Positions 34,626 through 46,101 of a stretch of 64,000 nt of DNA are shown here, in pieces; the first letter of the stretch is position 1, and each line of letters starts with the position of its first letter. The DNA comes from Eublepharis macularius (taxonomy: Eukaryota; Chordata; Lepidosauria; Squamata; Eublepharidae). The stretch is from the NCBI RefSeq assembly GCF_028583425.1, contig NC_072796.1:87881964-87945963 (forward strand), read 5' to 3'. The notes under the pieces are model-generated. The model was not told the DNA's origin. It saw only the letters and a program-made list of their open reading frames with translations, and made no database searches. Position numbers and translations under genes: made by a program.

Positions 34626-35658
34626 CTCCTCCTGCTGCTATTGCTCAGCAATCTTTACAGTACTTACCATCTTGCTCTTTTCCCCCCCAAACACCTTTTT
34701 TCTGTAACCTAGCCATCACTCAATATTGGATTTTATGCTCTGGCAGAAAAAAATGCACTGTAGTAAATTATGTGTGACTTACTCTCTAAAATTAACATCA
34801 AAATTGTTTTCTGTATAATAATCTTTATAAAATAGCAGAAGAAAACAAAAATTACAGAAGAAAACAAATAGCTAGCTGTATCACAGAGGTTATTCGTTTT
34901 CTGGAAAGGTAGCTTTTAATAAATAAGCATATGGATACTACTTATAATCTTCTTTGTGTTCTTAAATAGCATCTATCAAAGATGGATGTTTGGTTTTTTT
35001 AAAACGTTGTAGTTGAGTTTGTTTAGTGGTGTGCTCAGAAGGTTTAATCAGTTTATAAGATAAGTGATCACAACAGAGACATAGCAGGTACATAGTTCAA
35101 TCTGTAGTTTAATTCATTAAACTGGCTCTCTCTATATGTTGCAATAGCAACTTTCTTGTGCTCCTATGGCGATCTGGTACTCACACATCAACATAAAAGT
35201 TTCATATCTGTTGCTTTCCCCCCTCACACAGCTCTATGGTTCCTGTCTCTTGCTTTAGCATTGCCATATGTGGATCTCCAAGCAGGGTGAAGGGAAGAGA
35301 GTATGGAATGTCCGATCCAGTTTAAATTGGGGGGGGGGGAGAGGTAAAATGCAGAAAGCCAAAATGACTCCTCTATCCTAGTTGTACGTCATTGAGTGAA
35401 ACCTTTCTTGACATATTCATGTATTTTCTCTCTCCTAATATCCATATGGTACCAAAAAAGTAGAGTGCTTTAGTAGATATTATTTTAACTTAATTTTAAC
35501 AGGTTAAATTGACTGCAGTCCAAAATTCCCAGTAAAGATGAATTATAGACTGAGTTGCCCATCTCAGCATTGCCAACTTTGGAAAGGGTTATCTACAGTG
35601 GAGAAAATACATATTATGGGAAGTGCTGTTGGCAAATCCTGCTGAAGCTCTGGAGAGT
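34626..35658. other. Intergenic, nothing assigned
   Basis: AT-rich; only a short poly-G run at 35331-35339 stands out. Confidence 0.4.
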
Positions 35659-35917
35659 AGAAAAAAGAGAGGGGGGAAACCCCGCCAAGTCAAAAGCGTA
35701 TCCAAAATTTACTAGCACAATTTAAAGTGGCAAGTGCTCAATTTCTCATGTGCAAACGACAATTCGTAGTCAATATATATTATGTAATTAACTCTTGTGG
35801 ATTGACTATGAATTGTCATTTGCACATGAGAAATTGAGCACTTGCCACTTTAAATTGTGCTAGTAAATTTTGGATACACTTTTGACTTGGCGGGGTTTTT
35901 TCCCCTCTCTTGTTTCT
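35659..35917. mobile_element. Foldback (MITE-like) element with ~115-bp inverted arms
   Basis: Left arm 35659-35774 and right arm 35801-35917 are reverse complements with few mismatches; the spacer is about 26 bp (tatatattatgtaattaact...). The outer end is agaaaaaagagagg / cctctcttgtttct. No coding capacity and no clear target duplication. RNA from either strand would form one long hairpin. Confidence 0.75.
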
Positions 35918-37860
35918 GTGCAATTTAGCTGGGACTTGCCTTTTGTTAGTATGAAGCTCTGGTGAGTGGCAATCCCTCCGACCCTGCCCAATGTAGTTGA
36001 TTCAAATGGAACTCATGAGGCTCATGAGACATTGTTACCTCTGCATGGGCTACTAGAGTGTCCTAGTTGAGACATTCTAGTTATCTTGTATTAAAGAAAT
36101 AATATTAGAACAAATATAACTTTCTGATAAAATGTAAAAAGACCTCTGAAAGCATATACATACATACAGAAATACATTGCTATTTGAAAATAAAATAGAA
36201 ATGAGTCTGAGCTCTACAAGAGCTTGTAATGAATACTGAGAACCATTCAAATAAATGAGGCTGCATGTATGTAATTGATCACGACTAGCAATAGACATAA
36301 TCCAACAAAAAATAAACCCACACATTTTAACTTGAATCAGTCATCTAACTTTGACTGGGTCATTCTCATTTTTAGCTAGATAGCATAAAGGCACAGAAAT
36401 AAATTGTTGAACAAATACATTCCATATAACTTGAAAATATACTTTTTTGTTTCCCTAGCTTTTTTGAAAAATAATGCATTTTTTAACATTGAACTACCTC
36501 AATTGCCTTTATTTTTTTTTCAAGCACATTAAAACATGCACTTTGTATTTATCAGGGTTTCTTTCTTTTTCCAGCTTGGAAAACAAAACTTGTTTCAAAG
36601 CCATGCTGTTTAATTTATGAGACACTGAAAAACCTATAGTTGCTGACCACTGCGGAGCATCCTTGCCCTTACTCAGCTAGGGTGCTGCATGCATAGAAAT
36701 AGGCTTCTGTGCATGTATCCTATCTTGTACTGTGAAACATGCAGGCAAAAGTGAGCTATGTGTGCAATCCCAGGCTGTGTCTAAAAGCTGGTATATGTGG
36801 TTCCCATCCTCTGGTCTGGAGACCATTAAGTGCAGCCCTGATAAGATGGTTAGTAATGATATCACCAATTGCTTTTTCAGTGACAGGGAGAATAAATTCA
36901 GAGTTTGAACAAAAGAATGATGTGGCCAGAGTTGACTACATCTTGATTGGAGGGGGACATGTGGAGCTGCATGCATGTGTAGTAGGATCAGGTTATGTTC
37001 AGTTTAAATATCCAGGAACAAATACCACATAAGCTGCGTGTATATGCTTGATTTGCCTTAAAACGTTTGTGTTCCTTCCTACTCATAACTTCTTTTTCAT
37101 TTTGCTTTTTCTGTATGTAAAGATATATAAAACATTTTAAATAAAAAGATACTATTAGCAGCAAACTAGTAAATGGAACAGAGAGGGCAATTTCTTGGCT
37201 CCTATTGTAAACTGTTGCATTATAAACTGATTGTGCTAATTAACCGTTACTGTGCTTTTACTCAATAGTTGCCATTGTCAGAAATGAGTTCGGAGAGATC
37301 ACCTTTGTGTTTATGGAAAAGTGTAGATATTTCCCCCAGTTCAAGCACAGTAACTTGAGATGAATGATACTCATGACACTACTAGTGCTTTGACTTGTAA
37401 ACATTGTACAAATGTATTTGGTATTTTGTTTGAAATGAAGACACAAAATAGTTATGAAGAGGAACCCTTCCTGTAAATAGATATAATCAGATTCCATGTA
37501 TACAACCATTCCATTAGAGTCTCGATTGTGAAGAGTGTCTTTATTGGCTAGAGACTACTGTTTTTTTATGGCAGTGGTTATATGTGCTATAGTAAAGAAC
37601 ACAGTGTGTAAAGTATTTGGTGTACTACAGTACCATAGTTCTTTTGGTCTGTTCAGTAAGTTGCAATTTGTGATGAAGTTGAAAGTAGTGCTTCATACTA
37701 ACAAATTTATTTGGTTACCACTTGATTTTTTCTTGTAAAACTTTGAAGAAAAACTTGAAAATTTTATATATTTGGATTTTGTAGATTTTTTTTATTTTAT
37801 TGCAACACAAAGTACCAAATCATTAAATAAAGTACACTGTGGTCATTTTACTGATGATGT
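35918..37860 (+). other. Repeat-free AT-rich stretch, possible distal 3'UTR
   Basis: No transposon was recognised over almost 2 kb, unusual in this window. It ends with an aataaa (37826-37831) and GT/T-rich sequence. Possibly the distal part of a long XKR4 3'UTR; the frame at 36739-37032 has no recognisable domain. Confidence 0.35.
37826..37831 (+). terminator. Candidate poly(A) signal AATAAA
   Basis: aataaa preceded by AT-rich sequence and followed within 40 bp by 'gtggtcatttt' and 'tgatgatgtggagtc', then a T-run: a good signal with a GU/U-rich downstream element. It is on the XKR4 strand, about 20 kb after its stop. The link to XKR4 is inference. Confidence 0.4.
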
Positions 37861-38247
37861 GGAGTCTTTTTTTCCTGTTTATACATGCATAGTTTCAATA
37901 TATTGTTCAGTACCACAATGATAAGTCTTCATAGATGGGATTTAGTTCATGTGTTTGAGGCCCAACACATGAACAGCTTGTCAAACACACTAATTAGAGG
38001 CAACCTGCTACAGAGTTATGGCAATCTCAAGCAAACCAAGATATTTCCTAAATTTGAGGCAGCTAAAGCGGTAACATTTGAAGCTACCAGGTCAGTGTAT
38101 TGGTCTGTCTGGTTAAATATTGACTACTTTAACTGACTACAGCTCTCTAGAAACTTTTACAACAGCTGCTATGTCAGATCCTTTAACTAGACATGCAACT
38201 TAACAAGGTCACTATTGGAAAGCTATGAAGAAAGGTCTTTCACAGAC

Positions 38248-38276
38248 ACGCGTGCGTGCACACACACACACACAAA
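38248..38276. repeat. (CA)n microsatellite
   Basis: Alternating gt/ca run 'cgtgcgtgcacacacacaca'. Confidence 0.85.
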
Positions 38277-38449
38277 AGGATGAAGGCTGAGTGCTGTTGA
38301 AGGGAACACAGAGTCCTAGATTCTGCCAGACCTTCAGAGCTGCTGTGTAATGCTGGCAAGGGGCAGCAATAGACAGAACTGGCTGAATGTGGAAACCTGA
38401 GGTCCCTATCTCCACTAAGAAGACACATACGTTTAACCAAAATAAATTA

Positions 38450-38925
38450 TGTGTAAGAAGGTTTAATTGTATATGGCCAAAGGCCATCACAATACAAAAT
38501 TAAAAACAATAAAAATGGAAATCTATCTTACAAGCATAAAATACAGTTATTAAAATAATAAAAATAGAATACAATTAAAATGGGACCTTAATAAATACCA
38601 GACAGTTATGAGAAAAGTTAGGTTTCTGAGGAAACAGTCTTGGCCCTAATCTTTTTTGCAACTAAGGCAAACAGGTATACTCTGCTAGTGACAAAAGAAT
38701 CAGTATCAGATAACAAAAAACCTAATTTGTCAATATCAGAGGTAAAATTGCGCCTCACTAATAAGTTGGCAAGAAATTTAGCTCTAACCTCTGCATACAT
38801 GGGACAAAATAAGGTGTAATGTAGAAGATCCTCAGGAACTAAATTATAAAACTTATTGAAGCACAATGCAGATACGTTATATGTAGGAAAACTAAATGAC
38901 ATGCCTAACATTGTTAATTATGCAC
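38450..38925 (-). mobile_element. Non-LTR retrotransposon C-terminal fragment
   Basis: The minus-strand frame 38911-38618 has LLHYTLFCPMYAEVRAKFL, the post-RT H...C segment seen in several LINE clades, and ends KKIRAKTVSSET. It is followed by a 3' region 'gtgatggcctttggccata'. An upstream cysteine pair is lost. Related in layout to the fragment at 59640-60110. The clade is not assigned. Confidence 0.5.
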
Positions 38926-39311
38926 TTAATGTAGATTCTGCACAGTAAATTCTGTATCCATATATCCTTCTACCTTTCTAATTTATAAACTACCATAAGC
39001 TGAACCAAATTTTCCTTTGTGCCTAAGCTTCACTAACAGCCAATACAAATGTCCCTCATGTGATCATCACGGTCATGTTGATCAGACATAAGCTTGGAAT
39101 TCCATGCTCAAAACTTAATTCCCATGTGCCTATGGGCCCAATTTAGATCAGGATTATGGCACTCAGAGAAGTCCTCCATGTGAAGTTCAGGATTTTAAAT
39201 TATGTGTGAGTAGAAATAGTGTGATGTGAGCAGTGTGATCAGTATCCCAACCTCCATCTGACAAACTGAACCCAAATCTAAATCCAAGTACATATGAGGG
39301 AATTTATCACA

Positions 39312-39778
39312 GCCCAATTCAGGAGTCCCCACCCTTTTTGATCCTGCGTGCATCTTTGGAATGCTAACACAGGGTGATGGCACAACTACAAAATGAGTGC
39401 CACGGGAGGTGGAGCTAACCATGAAATGGCTGCTGCAGGAAGCAAAGCCAACTACAAAATGTCAGGGAGTAATATTATGTATAACTCTAATAGGAACTTC
39501 AACATTGCATGTAGCAGATACGTTTAACAGGATGCCTTCTTCAATGCACACAGATTACCAGTGCACACAGTTACACTGATCCTTGTGCTGTGGTGGCAGC
39601 TGCTGCCAAACCAACAGTTTTAAAGATCTGCATAGACAATCAGAACTCCAACGAGCAATCAAAAGCTCTTCTGGACCCAATCCCCATCTGGCCCTGCATA
39701 CTTTGGTAACCCCCAGGATAGGTCACAAGGGGTGCCATGGTGCTCACAGACACCACATTAGGAACCCCTGGCCTAATT
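39312..39778. repeat. 8-bp target duplication around hAT element
   Basis: gcccaatt (39312-39319) and gcctaatt (39771-39778) match at 7 of 8 positions. Confidence 0.7.
39320..39770. mobile_element. Nonautonomous hAT element, 451 bp (caggggtcccc family)
   Basis: Left end caggagtccccaccctttt and right end ggaacccctg are inverted repeats. Subterminal 'gatggcacaactacaaaatg' and 'ggtgccatggtgctcacaga' match a widespread amniote hAT family from memory. No transposase. Confidence 0.72.
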
Positions 39779-40368
39779 GGAATTACTGCCTCTTACAATT
39801 ACAATGGTGTTAGATTTCCATAAATTTCACTATGAGACATGAGGGAAACAGGAAAAACCAATAAGTTTTATTTATGTCCTGGAATGATGGAGTAAAAATG
39901 TTCAGATACGTAGCTTGAAACTCTTTATTACTAGTGTCACACACAGCGTTTTCTGGACTCAGCAGAGAAAAGTTAACAGCTAAGCTTTATGAACTTTATG
40001 AGGTAAACTGTCAGCTTTTTTTAAAACCAGCCTTAGGAAAAAGCCTACAGTATGTGTGAGCTCTTTCTAGCAACTTCAGTTCTTTAGCCTCCTTTCTCCC
40101 AAAGCATGGTTTGGAGACAACTGTGCAAAGATCCTTCTAGTCTCACACTCTGGAGGCTCGGACTCAAACTGACAATTTACAGATATTCTTCTGCACTCCT
40201 CTGCTCCCAACTCATTCCTCCAGCATTCCAGGGGTCTTGATTGGCTGTTAGCTGCTTTGCACACACACCAAACAGGCATTCAGGGGGGTGGCAATTGACA
40301 GAAAAGGGCAAGATCCTTGCCCATCCATCACAACACTTCTATGATTTTCCTGATGTGAAACAGTCCTT

Positions 40369-41001
40369 GGAAGCTGCTGGATTTGAGTCCAGTGACACCT
40401 TAGAGACCAACAAAATTTCCAGGGTGTAAGCTTTTGAGCATCACAGTTCCCTTCTTCAGACACAAATAGGAAAGGAAATCCCTGAGCCTTTATATCCCAG
40501 CCAAAAGGTGGGTGGGGTGGTAAGGAAGGGTCCGGGGTGGTAAGGAAGGAAGAAAATTCAAGGGGAGATTATAACATGAGATTGCTGAAATGGAGTTCAT
40601 TCACAAATGCAGAACAATGGCCCCTCCAGAGCTAAATAGAGATGTGGGATTCTTATCTCACCACAGATGCTAATTTCTGCTCTAATCAATCTGCATTGTA
40701 CATTTACATCTTGACATCTTCCTTTGCTACACCCCGCCCATCTAATCAAGCTGCATTTACATGCTGATGTATTTACACGTCTTGTAACATATACATGCTT
40801 TGTAACACCCCACCCACCTTTTGGCTGGGATATAAAGGCTCAGGGATCTCCATTCCTACTTGTGTCTGAAGAAGAGAACTTTGATTCTCAAAAGCTTATG
40901 CTTTGAAAATCTTGTTGATCTCTCTAAGATGCCACTGGACTCAAATCTTGCCATTCTACTGTAGACCAACACAGCTACCCACATGAAACTGGGAAGCTGC
41001 T
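40369..41001. repeat. 10-bp target duplication around second PLE
   Basis: ggaagctgct at 40369-40378 and 40992-41001 flanks the insertion. Confidence 0.75.
40379..40991 (+). mobile_element. Penelope-like element, second copy with inverted arms
   Basis: Left arm (about 40381-40520) is the reverse complement of the right arm (about 40830-40940): 'gatttgagtccagtgacacc' against 'gccactggactcaaat', and 'ttatatcccagccaaaaggt' against 'accttttggctgggatataa'. The hammerhead region is present in both arms but degenerate: CTGAAGA replaces CTGATGA, and AAAA replaces GAAA. The right end continues 'tgtagaccaacacagctaccc'. The family differs from the 3-kb copy but the architecture is the same. Confidence 0.72.
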
Positions 41002-42347
41002 ATTTGTCTCATTTCTCCCACCAGCTCCTGAGTATCTGAGTAAGATGCTCAGATGGCTCCAGGGATCTCAATAATAGAAGGTGGAGTGGGACTGGGCAGG
41101 GAGGAAGGATTAGATATTAGGCCTGGTGCAAAAGACCTCCCATTCACTTTCTAGCTTTTCCTTAAATTATTTTATATCCTACTCTTTTGCTCCTGCTTCC
41201 ATTCTTTTGTTGCTCACCTGGAGGAACTGCTCTACCTTCCCTGTGATGAAATCAGTGGCCATGCCCATTCCTGCAGTTCTGAGATTAGTTAGGCATGACT
41301 ATCTCTGGGCACACCGCATTTCATATAAATGATGGAAATAGTTTTTGTAGCTTTTTTCCTATCATTTGGGTCTGGGTCAATATGCTGATACACCCAACAG
41401 TAATAAATAGTAATAAATAGAGAAGGAATATTTCATTTTATCCAGTCTTCTTTGATCCTTAAATGATCACTTTGCTGGTTGATCAAGTTGCCACTGCTGG
41501 TCCTAGACTCAACCATCCCTTCCCACAAAGCTCCAAGCTCAGGGGGCTCAAGTCTCCTTCCCTTCTCTGTGAGAAGGGATGGTTGAGTCTAATAGCTGCA
41601 GCGGCAGCGGCAGCCTCAGCAGCTCCTTCTGCCACTGCTAGCCACCTGTCAGCTTTGGGCTCGGCTCTCTTCGAGCTCCTCTTTATGATTCTTTCCCTCG
41701 TGTCCTTCTGGCCCTGCTGCTGTTCTGACATGCCCCCCTTCACTTCCCAGGTAACTTGTGGGAACATGACATGTGTCAGACGTCTTGTGTAGTTCAGCTC
41801 TCAGACTCTTGTTACGTAATTGTGCTTCAGCTATTTGCAGCACCTGTCTGTCATGTTCCATTCTGCTGAAACTAATGCTACACACAGGCCTGATCTGGCC
41901 TTAGCAACTGTCTAGATGGAAGTGGATGCTTGAAGAGCTGACTATTCCAACCAGTATGGGTGTGCTTCTGTTCTTATCTAAAACAGACAGTGGCCTGATT
42001 AATAGTTGAAGCACATTAATGTTTATTGGTTAATCCTTTATCTGTTACAAAACAGATAAAAGTGTTCAGTGTTTAAATGTGCTTTTACTCTTCTCAATCA
42101 CAATGGAGCAAGCATCTTTTTTCTAGCATTCAAACTTCTGTATAGTTTATTTTTAACTACTAAACCAACATAACAAAAAGCTATTTTGACTTTATTTAGA
42201 AATCCAGTGATTATAAAGTTAAGAGAAATGAATTTCATGGGAAAATGATTGACATCATCTGTGACTAGGACACAAGGAGCCTGTATAATAATTCCTATGT
42301 CAGAATTGTGCTGTGAAACATATGGAGGCCTCATGAAATGCCTCGTA
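41002..42347. other. Intergenic sequence before the Ngaro element
   Basis: 41450-41900 is GC-richer and probably an unrecognised repeat. Open frames on both strands (for example 41483-41767) are low-complexity alanine/glutamine runs arising from gcagcg repeats and are not credible genes. Confidence 0.4.
41504..41591. repeat. 19-bp perfect inverted repeat (hairpin)
   Basis: tagactcaaccatcccttc at 41504-41522 pairs with gaagggatggttgagtcta at 41573-41591 across a 50-bp loop. It is immediately followed by a (gcagcggcagcg)-like run. The element type is not recognised. Confidence 0.7.
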
Positions 42348-42628
42348 CCCGAACTTACCTGGGCCGGTGTTTGCAGGCCCGCATGGCCGTGGGAAGCAAG
42401 CAGGAGTGGCGTTTATGCCGGCCCCGTGAAAACACGTTCACAGCCTCGGGCTGGGAGCGTGGATTGAACGTTCCCAGCCGGCCAATCAGCACAGCCAGCT
42501 GGGAGATGCAAGGGCAGGAGCCATTGACCGACCTGAGTAAACAAGTTTTCACTCAGGTCCTCTTGCCCTCTATATTTGACAGGGCCGGCCCCTTGCAATG
42601 CACTTGGCTCAGGAACAGTGATCAGGGC
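42348..42628 (+). repeat. Ngaro A1 split direct repeat (5' terminal)
   Basis: From cccgaacttacctgggcc to about 'ggaacagtgatc'; matches A2 at 48876-49152 over about 280 bp with scattered differences. It includes a 'ctctatatttgacagggc' segment at about 42571 that could serve as a TATA-like promoter (inference). Confidence 0.82.
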
Positions 42629-43304
42629 TGTCGAGCTGTTCACTGCTCCAGAGGCTTGACATCTTGGGCCCCATCACCGGTCGTCGGCCCGTGCTTCCTC
42701 GTGTGGCTGTCAAGCCGTGGCTCTCCAGGGGCTCCCCTGCAAGCACCGGAGGTGCAGTCAGGCCTTGTGGGGTGGTGGTGATCCCTTGGGGGAGGGCACC
42801 ATGCCTGAGGCCTGTGTTGTGGAACACCACAGTAGTGGCAGCGTGCGGGCTGCCCCCCCTCACTGGAGCGTGGGAGCTTCAGGGTTACGTGCACGATGCC
42901 ACCAGTGAATGTGAGTAAGAGGACCAGGGACCAGGGGCATCCCATTTGAAAGCGGCCAGGGACAAAGGGGCAGCCAGCCCAGAGGGGCAGGGTCGCTAAG
43001 GGGAGCAATCCCCTTAGGGCACAACCCCATGCCTGGAGCAGGACTGCCCATAGAGCGGCAATCAGGGCGGGAGAGGGTCTCAAGCCTCCGGGGCTAGGGC
43101 GAGACCTACCACAAGGCTGGCTACAGGGACCATACAGCACACCCATGAGATGGGGGTTACAAAAGTGGTCAGGCCCAATGGGACTAGGCCTGGTGCAGCT
43201 GGTAGGGCCTCTTTGGCTCAGCCCCACCCTGGGCAGGGGGGGAAGCTCTGCTAGTCCCTCGAGGTGCAGGACGCAGGGAAAAACAGGGCCCTTCCCTAAA
43301 AGGC

Positions 43305-44570
43305 TTGTCTAGGGCGATCCAACACTTGTCTGAATGGGTGGATCAGATGGGGGCCCCTGAATTGGGGCCGGAAGATGGCGGCTTAACTCAAGTGGGTGAC
43401 GAGTCTCCTGGTGAGGGGCCCAGCTCCAGAGGGGTTCGAATAGGTCCTTCCCAGAGGAGGAGGAAAGCCCAGTCGTCATCCAGCAGTGCATCCTCCAACC
43501 CAGAGGTCAGGAAGCACCCAGTCGCCAAGAGCAAGTGAAAGAAGCGGCGGACGAGGAAGGTATTGAGGCGGGGAGGCGATTCTGACTCCTCGGACACGTC
43601 AAATGAGTCTTCATCGAGCAATGGGGGAAGGGGCTCGGATGGAGACTATTGGGGGGCTGCTGCAATGGTGCCTCCTCTACCAGCTTGGGCCACTCGGTGA
43701 CGTGCAAAACGGAGGGCTGGGACAGGGGGGCCTGGGGTGGTTTGGGTAGATGAGGCCTCAGACTCAGTTGGCTCCCCCTTGGTAAGCCTGGGGGACAATG
43801 AGGACTCTCCAGGGGCGCACCTGTCCCGGAATATGCGTAGACGCATATTGGATGGTTATTATGTGGATGTCTTTTCTTTGATCTGTCCTGAGGCAGAGGA
43901 TGGCCTCTCACGCCTGCTATACAGACGGCGGAAGGGGAAGGATAAAAAGATTGAGGTGGACAGGTCATTTGCCAATTGGCTGGAGGACTTTACAGTGTTT
44001 ATGGGGGTGGTCCAGATAGCTTATCCAGAGAGGGGGTGGCACCTCTCCAGTCATTTAGCCACTGTTCTCATATCAAGGGCTTTGGCTGGGGAGGCAGCGG
44101 CACTTGACTATGATGAGGCCTTCTGTAAGTGGGCTTCTCACAGTGCTAGGAGGAGATGGGACTTGATTAGTCAGAAGTTATGGCTGTGGCTGGTTGGACC
44201 GCACATGCGGGGTAGGAGCGAATCTTCTCGCCCAAGAAGACGGGGTTCCAGGCAGGACAAGAAGATGGTCTGCTGGGAATACAATCAGGGCAAGTGTCAG
44301 CGGGCAATTTGTAAATTTGACCATTTTTGCGATTATTGCTTTGGGCCACACACCCACCCCTCTTGTCCACGCCAAGGGGGCAATCAATTGCCCTTTTGGG
44401 GCGGGCGACCTTCCAATGCAGGTGCCCGAAAAGAGGGAGGCTACGCTGGCCCCAGTAGCGCCAACCAACCTGCTGCCGGGAGCAAGCAGGACAGCTTTGA
44501 GCATGGCTATTGTCCCCTCCCCTATTCGGCCAGAAGCCCTCTGCCCTCTCCTGGACCACTACCCCAATAG
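43305..44570 (+). pseudogene. Ngaro gag-like ORF with CCCH zinc finger
   Basis: Two same-frame segments, 43305-43538 and 43737-44570, are separated by TGA stops at 43536 and near 43700; both look like CGA-to-TGA decay. The N-terminal half is Ser/Arg-rich. The middle has a conserved block (RRRILDGYYVDVFSL; NWLEDFTVFMGVVQIAYPE) also present in the second element at 54346. The C-terminal half has CWEYNQGKCQRAICKFDH, a C-x7-C-x4-C-x3-H finger, plus a CDYC...H...C tail. The role is probably RNA binding and particle assembly by analogy with retroelement Gag. The ORF overlaps the RT frame from 44194. Confidence 0.72.
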
Positions 44571-46101
44571 GGCAGCGGTGGACTTTTTAAAGGCAAGATT
44601 CACTACGGGTTTCCGGATCCCCTTTACGGGCCCCTGGGTGGCCGCCACTTCGGGCAATCTTAAGTCAGCTAGGGACATGCCCGAGTTCATGGCTGCTAAG
44701 ATGGATAAGGTAATTGGGGCCGGCAGGATTGCAGGCCCCTTTGCCAACCCCCCATTGCCTAACCTCAGGGTTTCCCCTTTGGGGATGGTCCCTATAAAGA
44801 CCGTAGGTGAATAGCGCCTTATTCATCGTCTGTCTTACCCAAAGGGCTCATCAGTTAATGATTTTATTCTGCCCGAGTTGTGTTCAGTACGTTACACATC
44901 GTTGGACCATGCAGTGCACCTGGTCCGTTCGTGTGGCACGGGGGCTTTAATGGCCAAGTGTGACATACAGTCTGCATTCCAGTTGTTGCCTGTCCATCCA
45001 AATGATTTTTGCCTGCTGGGATTTATGTTTGCAGGCGCCTGGTATGTTGACAAGGCCATGCCAATGGGTTGCTCAGTGGCCTGCGTAGCTTTTGAGGCAT
45101 TCAGCATGTTCATGGAATGGGCTGCCAAAGATCGTTTAGGTTGCCCCCAGGTCATGCACTACCTGGACGATTTTTTCCTGGTGGGGCAAGTAGGGGGGCC
45201 TACATGTGAGGAGAAGTTGGCTGGTTTCAAGGCCCTCACCAGTGAGTTAGGGGTACCTCTTGCCACTGAAAAAACTGAGGGTCCTACATCCAGGCTCACT
45301 TACTTGGAGATTGAATTGGATTCGGTGGTGGGCTGCTCCAGACTTCCCCAAGCCAAGCTTCAGGCCTTGAAGGGGCTGATTGAGCCTATGCTCGGCCACC
45401 AGAAGGTCGTGTTGAAGGAGCGTCAGTCCCTGCTAGGGCACAACTTTGCCTGCAGGGTGGTTTCCCTGGGTCGCCCCTTTTGTGCGCGGGTTGCTCGAGC
45501 CACTGCCGGGGCCTCTCCTCCCCGCCATCATATCAGGATCACCAAGGGCATGAAAGAGTACCTTAGGGCTTGGTTGACCTTTTTGTCAAATTACAATGGG
45601 ATGTCCTTCTGGCAAGACTTTAGCAGCATTGCCACTGACCTACAGGTCAATTCTGATGCTGCAGGGAGTGGTGGCTTTGGGGTTTACCTCGAGGGTCACT
45701 GGTGTGCCCAGCCTTGGCCTAGCAGCTGGAGCAGTGTGGGCTTGCTCTGAGATCTTACCTTCCTGGAACTTTCCCCTCTCCTGGTGGCAGTTGTCATATG
45801 GGTGAATCAGTTTAAGAACAAGAAGGTAGTATTTTGGTGCTACAACATGGCACTGGTCAAGGTCCTGAACAGGCAATCATCACGCTCTGAGCGGGTCATA
45901 CGCCTGGTTCACAGGTTCGTCCTGGTATGCCTAGTTAATAACATCTCCTTTTCTGTGAAGCACATAGCAGGTACAGATAACAGCATCGCTGACGCATTGT
46001 CTCAATTCCAGACAGAGCGGTTCTTTGCCTTGGTGCCAGAAGCCCACCGAGAGCTGGATCCATTCCCAGAGGATCTTTGGAATCTTGGGAACGCTCCATA
46101 G
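44194..46101 (+). pseudogene. Ngaro reverse transcriptase / RNase H polyprotein
   Basis: One frame with two stops (TAG 44812, TGA 45748). The region before the first stop has FRIPFTGPWVA and AGPFANPPLPNLRVSPLGMVP, the entry to the RT. The 44878-45750 segment carries the palm: AKCDIQSAFQLLPVHP, MPMGCSVACVAFEAFS and the catalytic box HYLDDFFLVG. RNase H follows: VNSDAAGSGGFGVY, then after the TGA KKVVFWCYNMALVKVLNRQS and HIAGTDNSIADALSQF. CYN stands where RNase H normally has a catalytic D-N. Related but more decayed domains occur at 54987-56650. Confidence 0.8.

Noticed and set aside
36739-37032. 97-codon plus-strand frame
   Set aside because: No recognisable domain or splice context; treated as noncoding.
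42640-43227. 195-codon open frame on the minus strand
   Set aside because: Antisense to the Ngaro leader; open in several frames because of high GC; no family resemblance.
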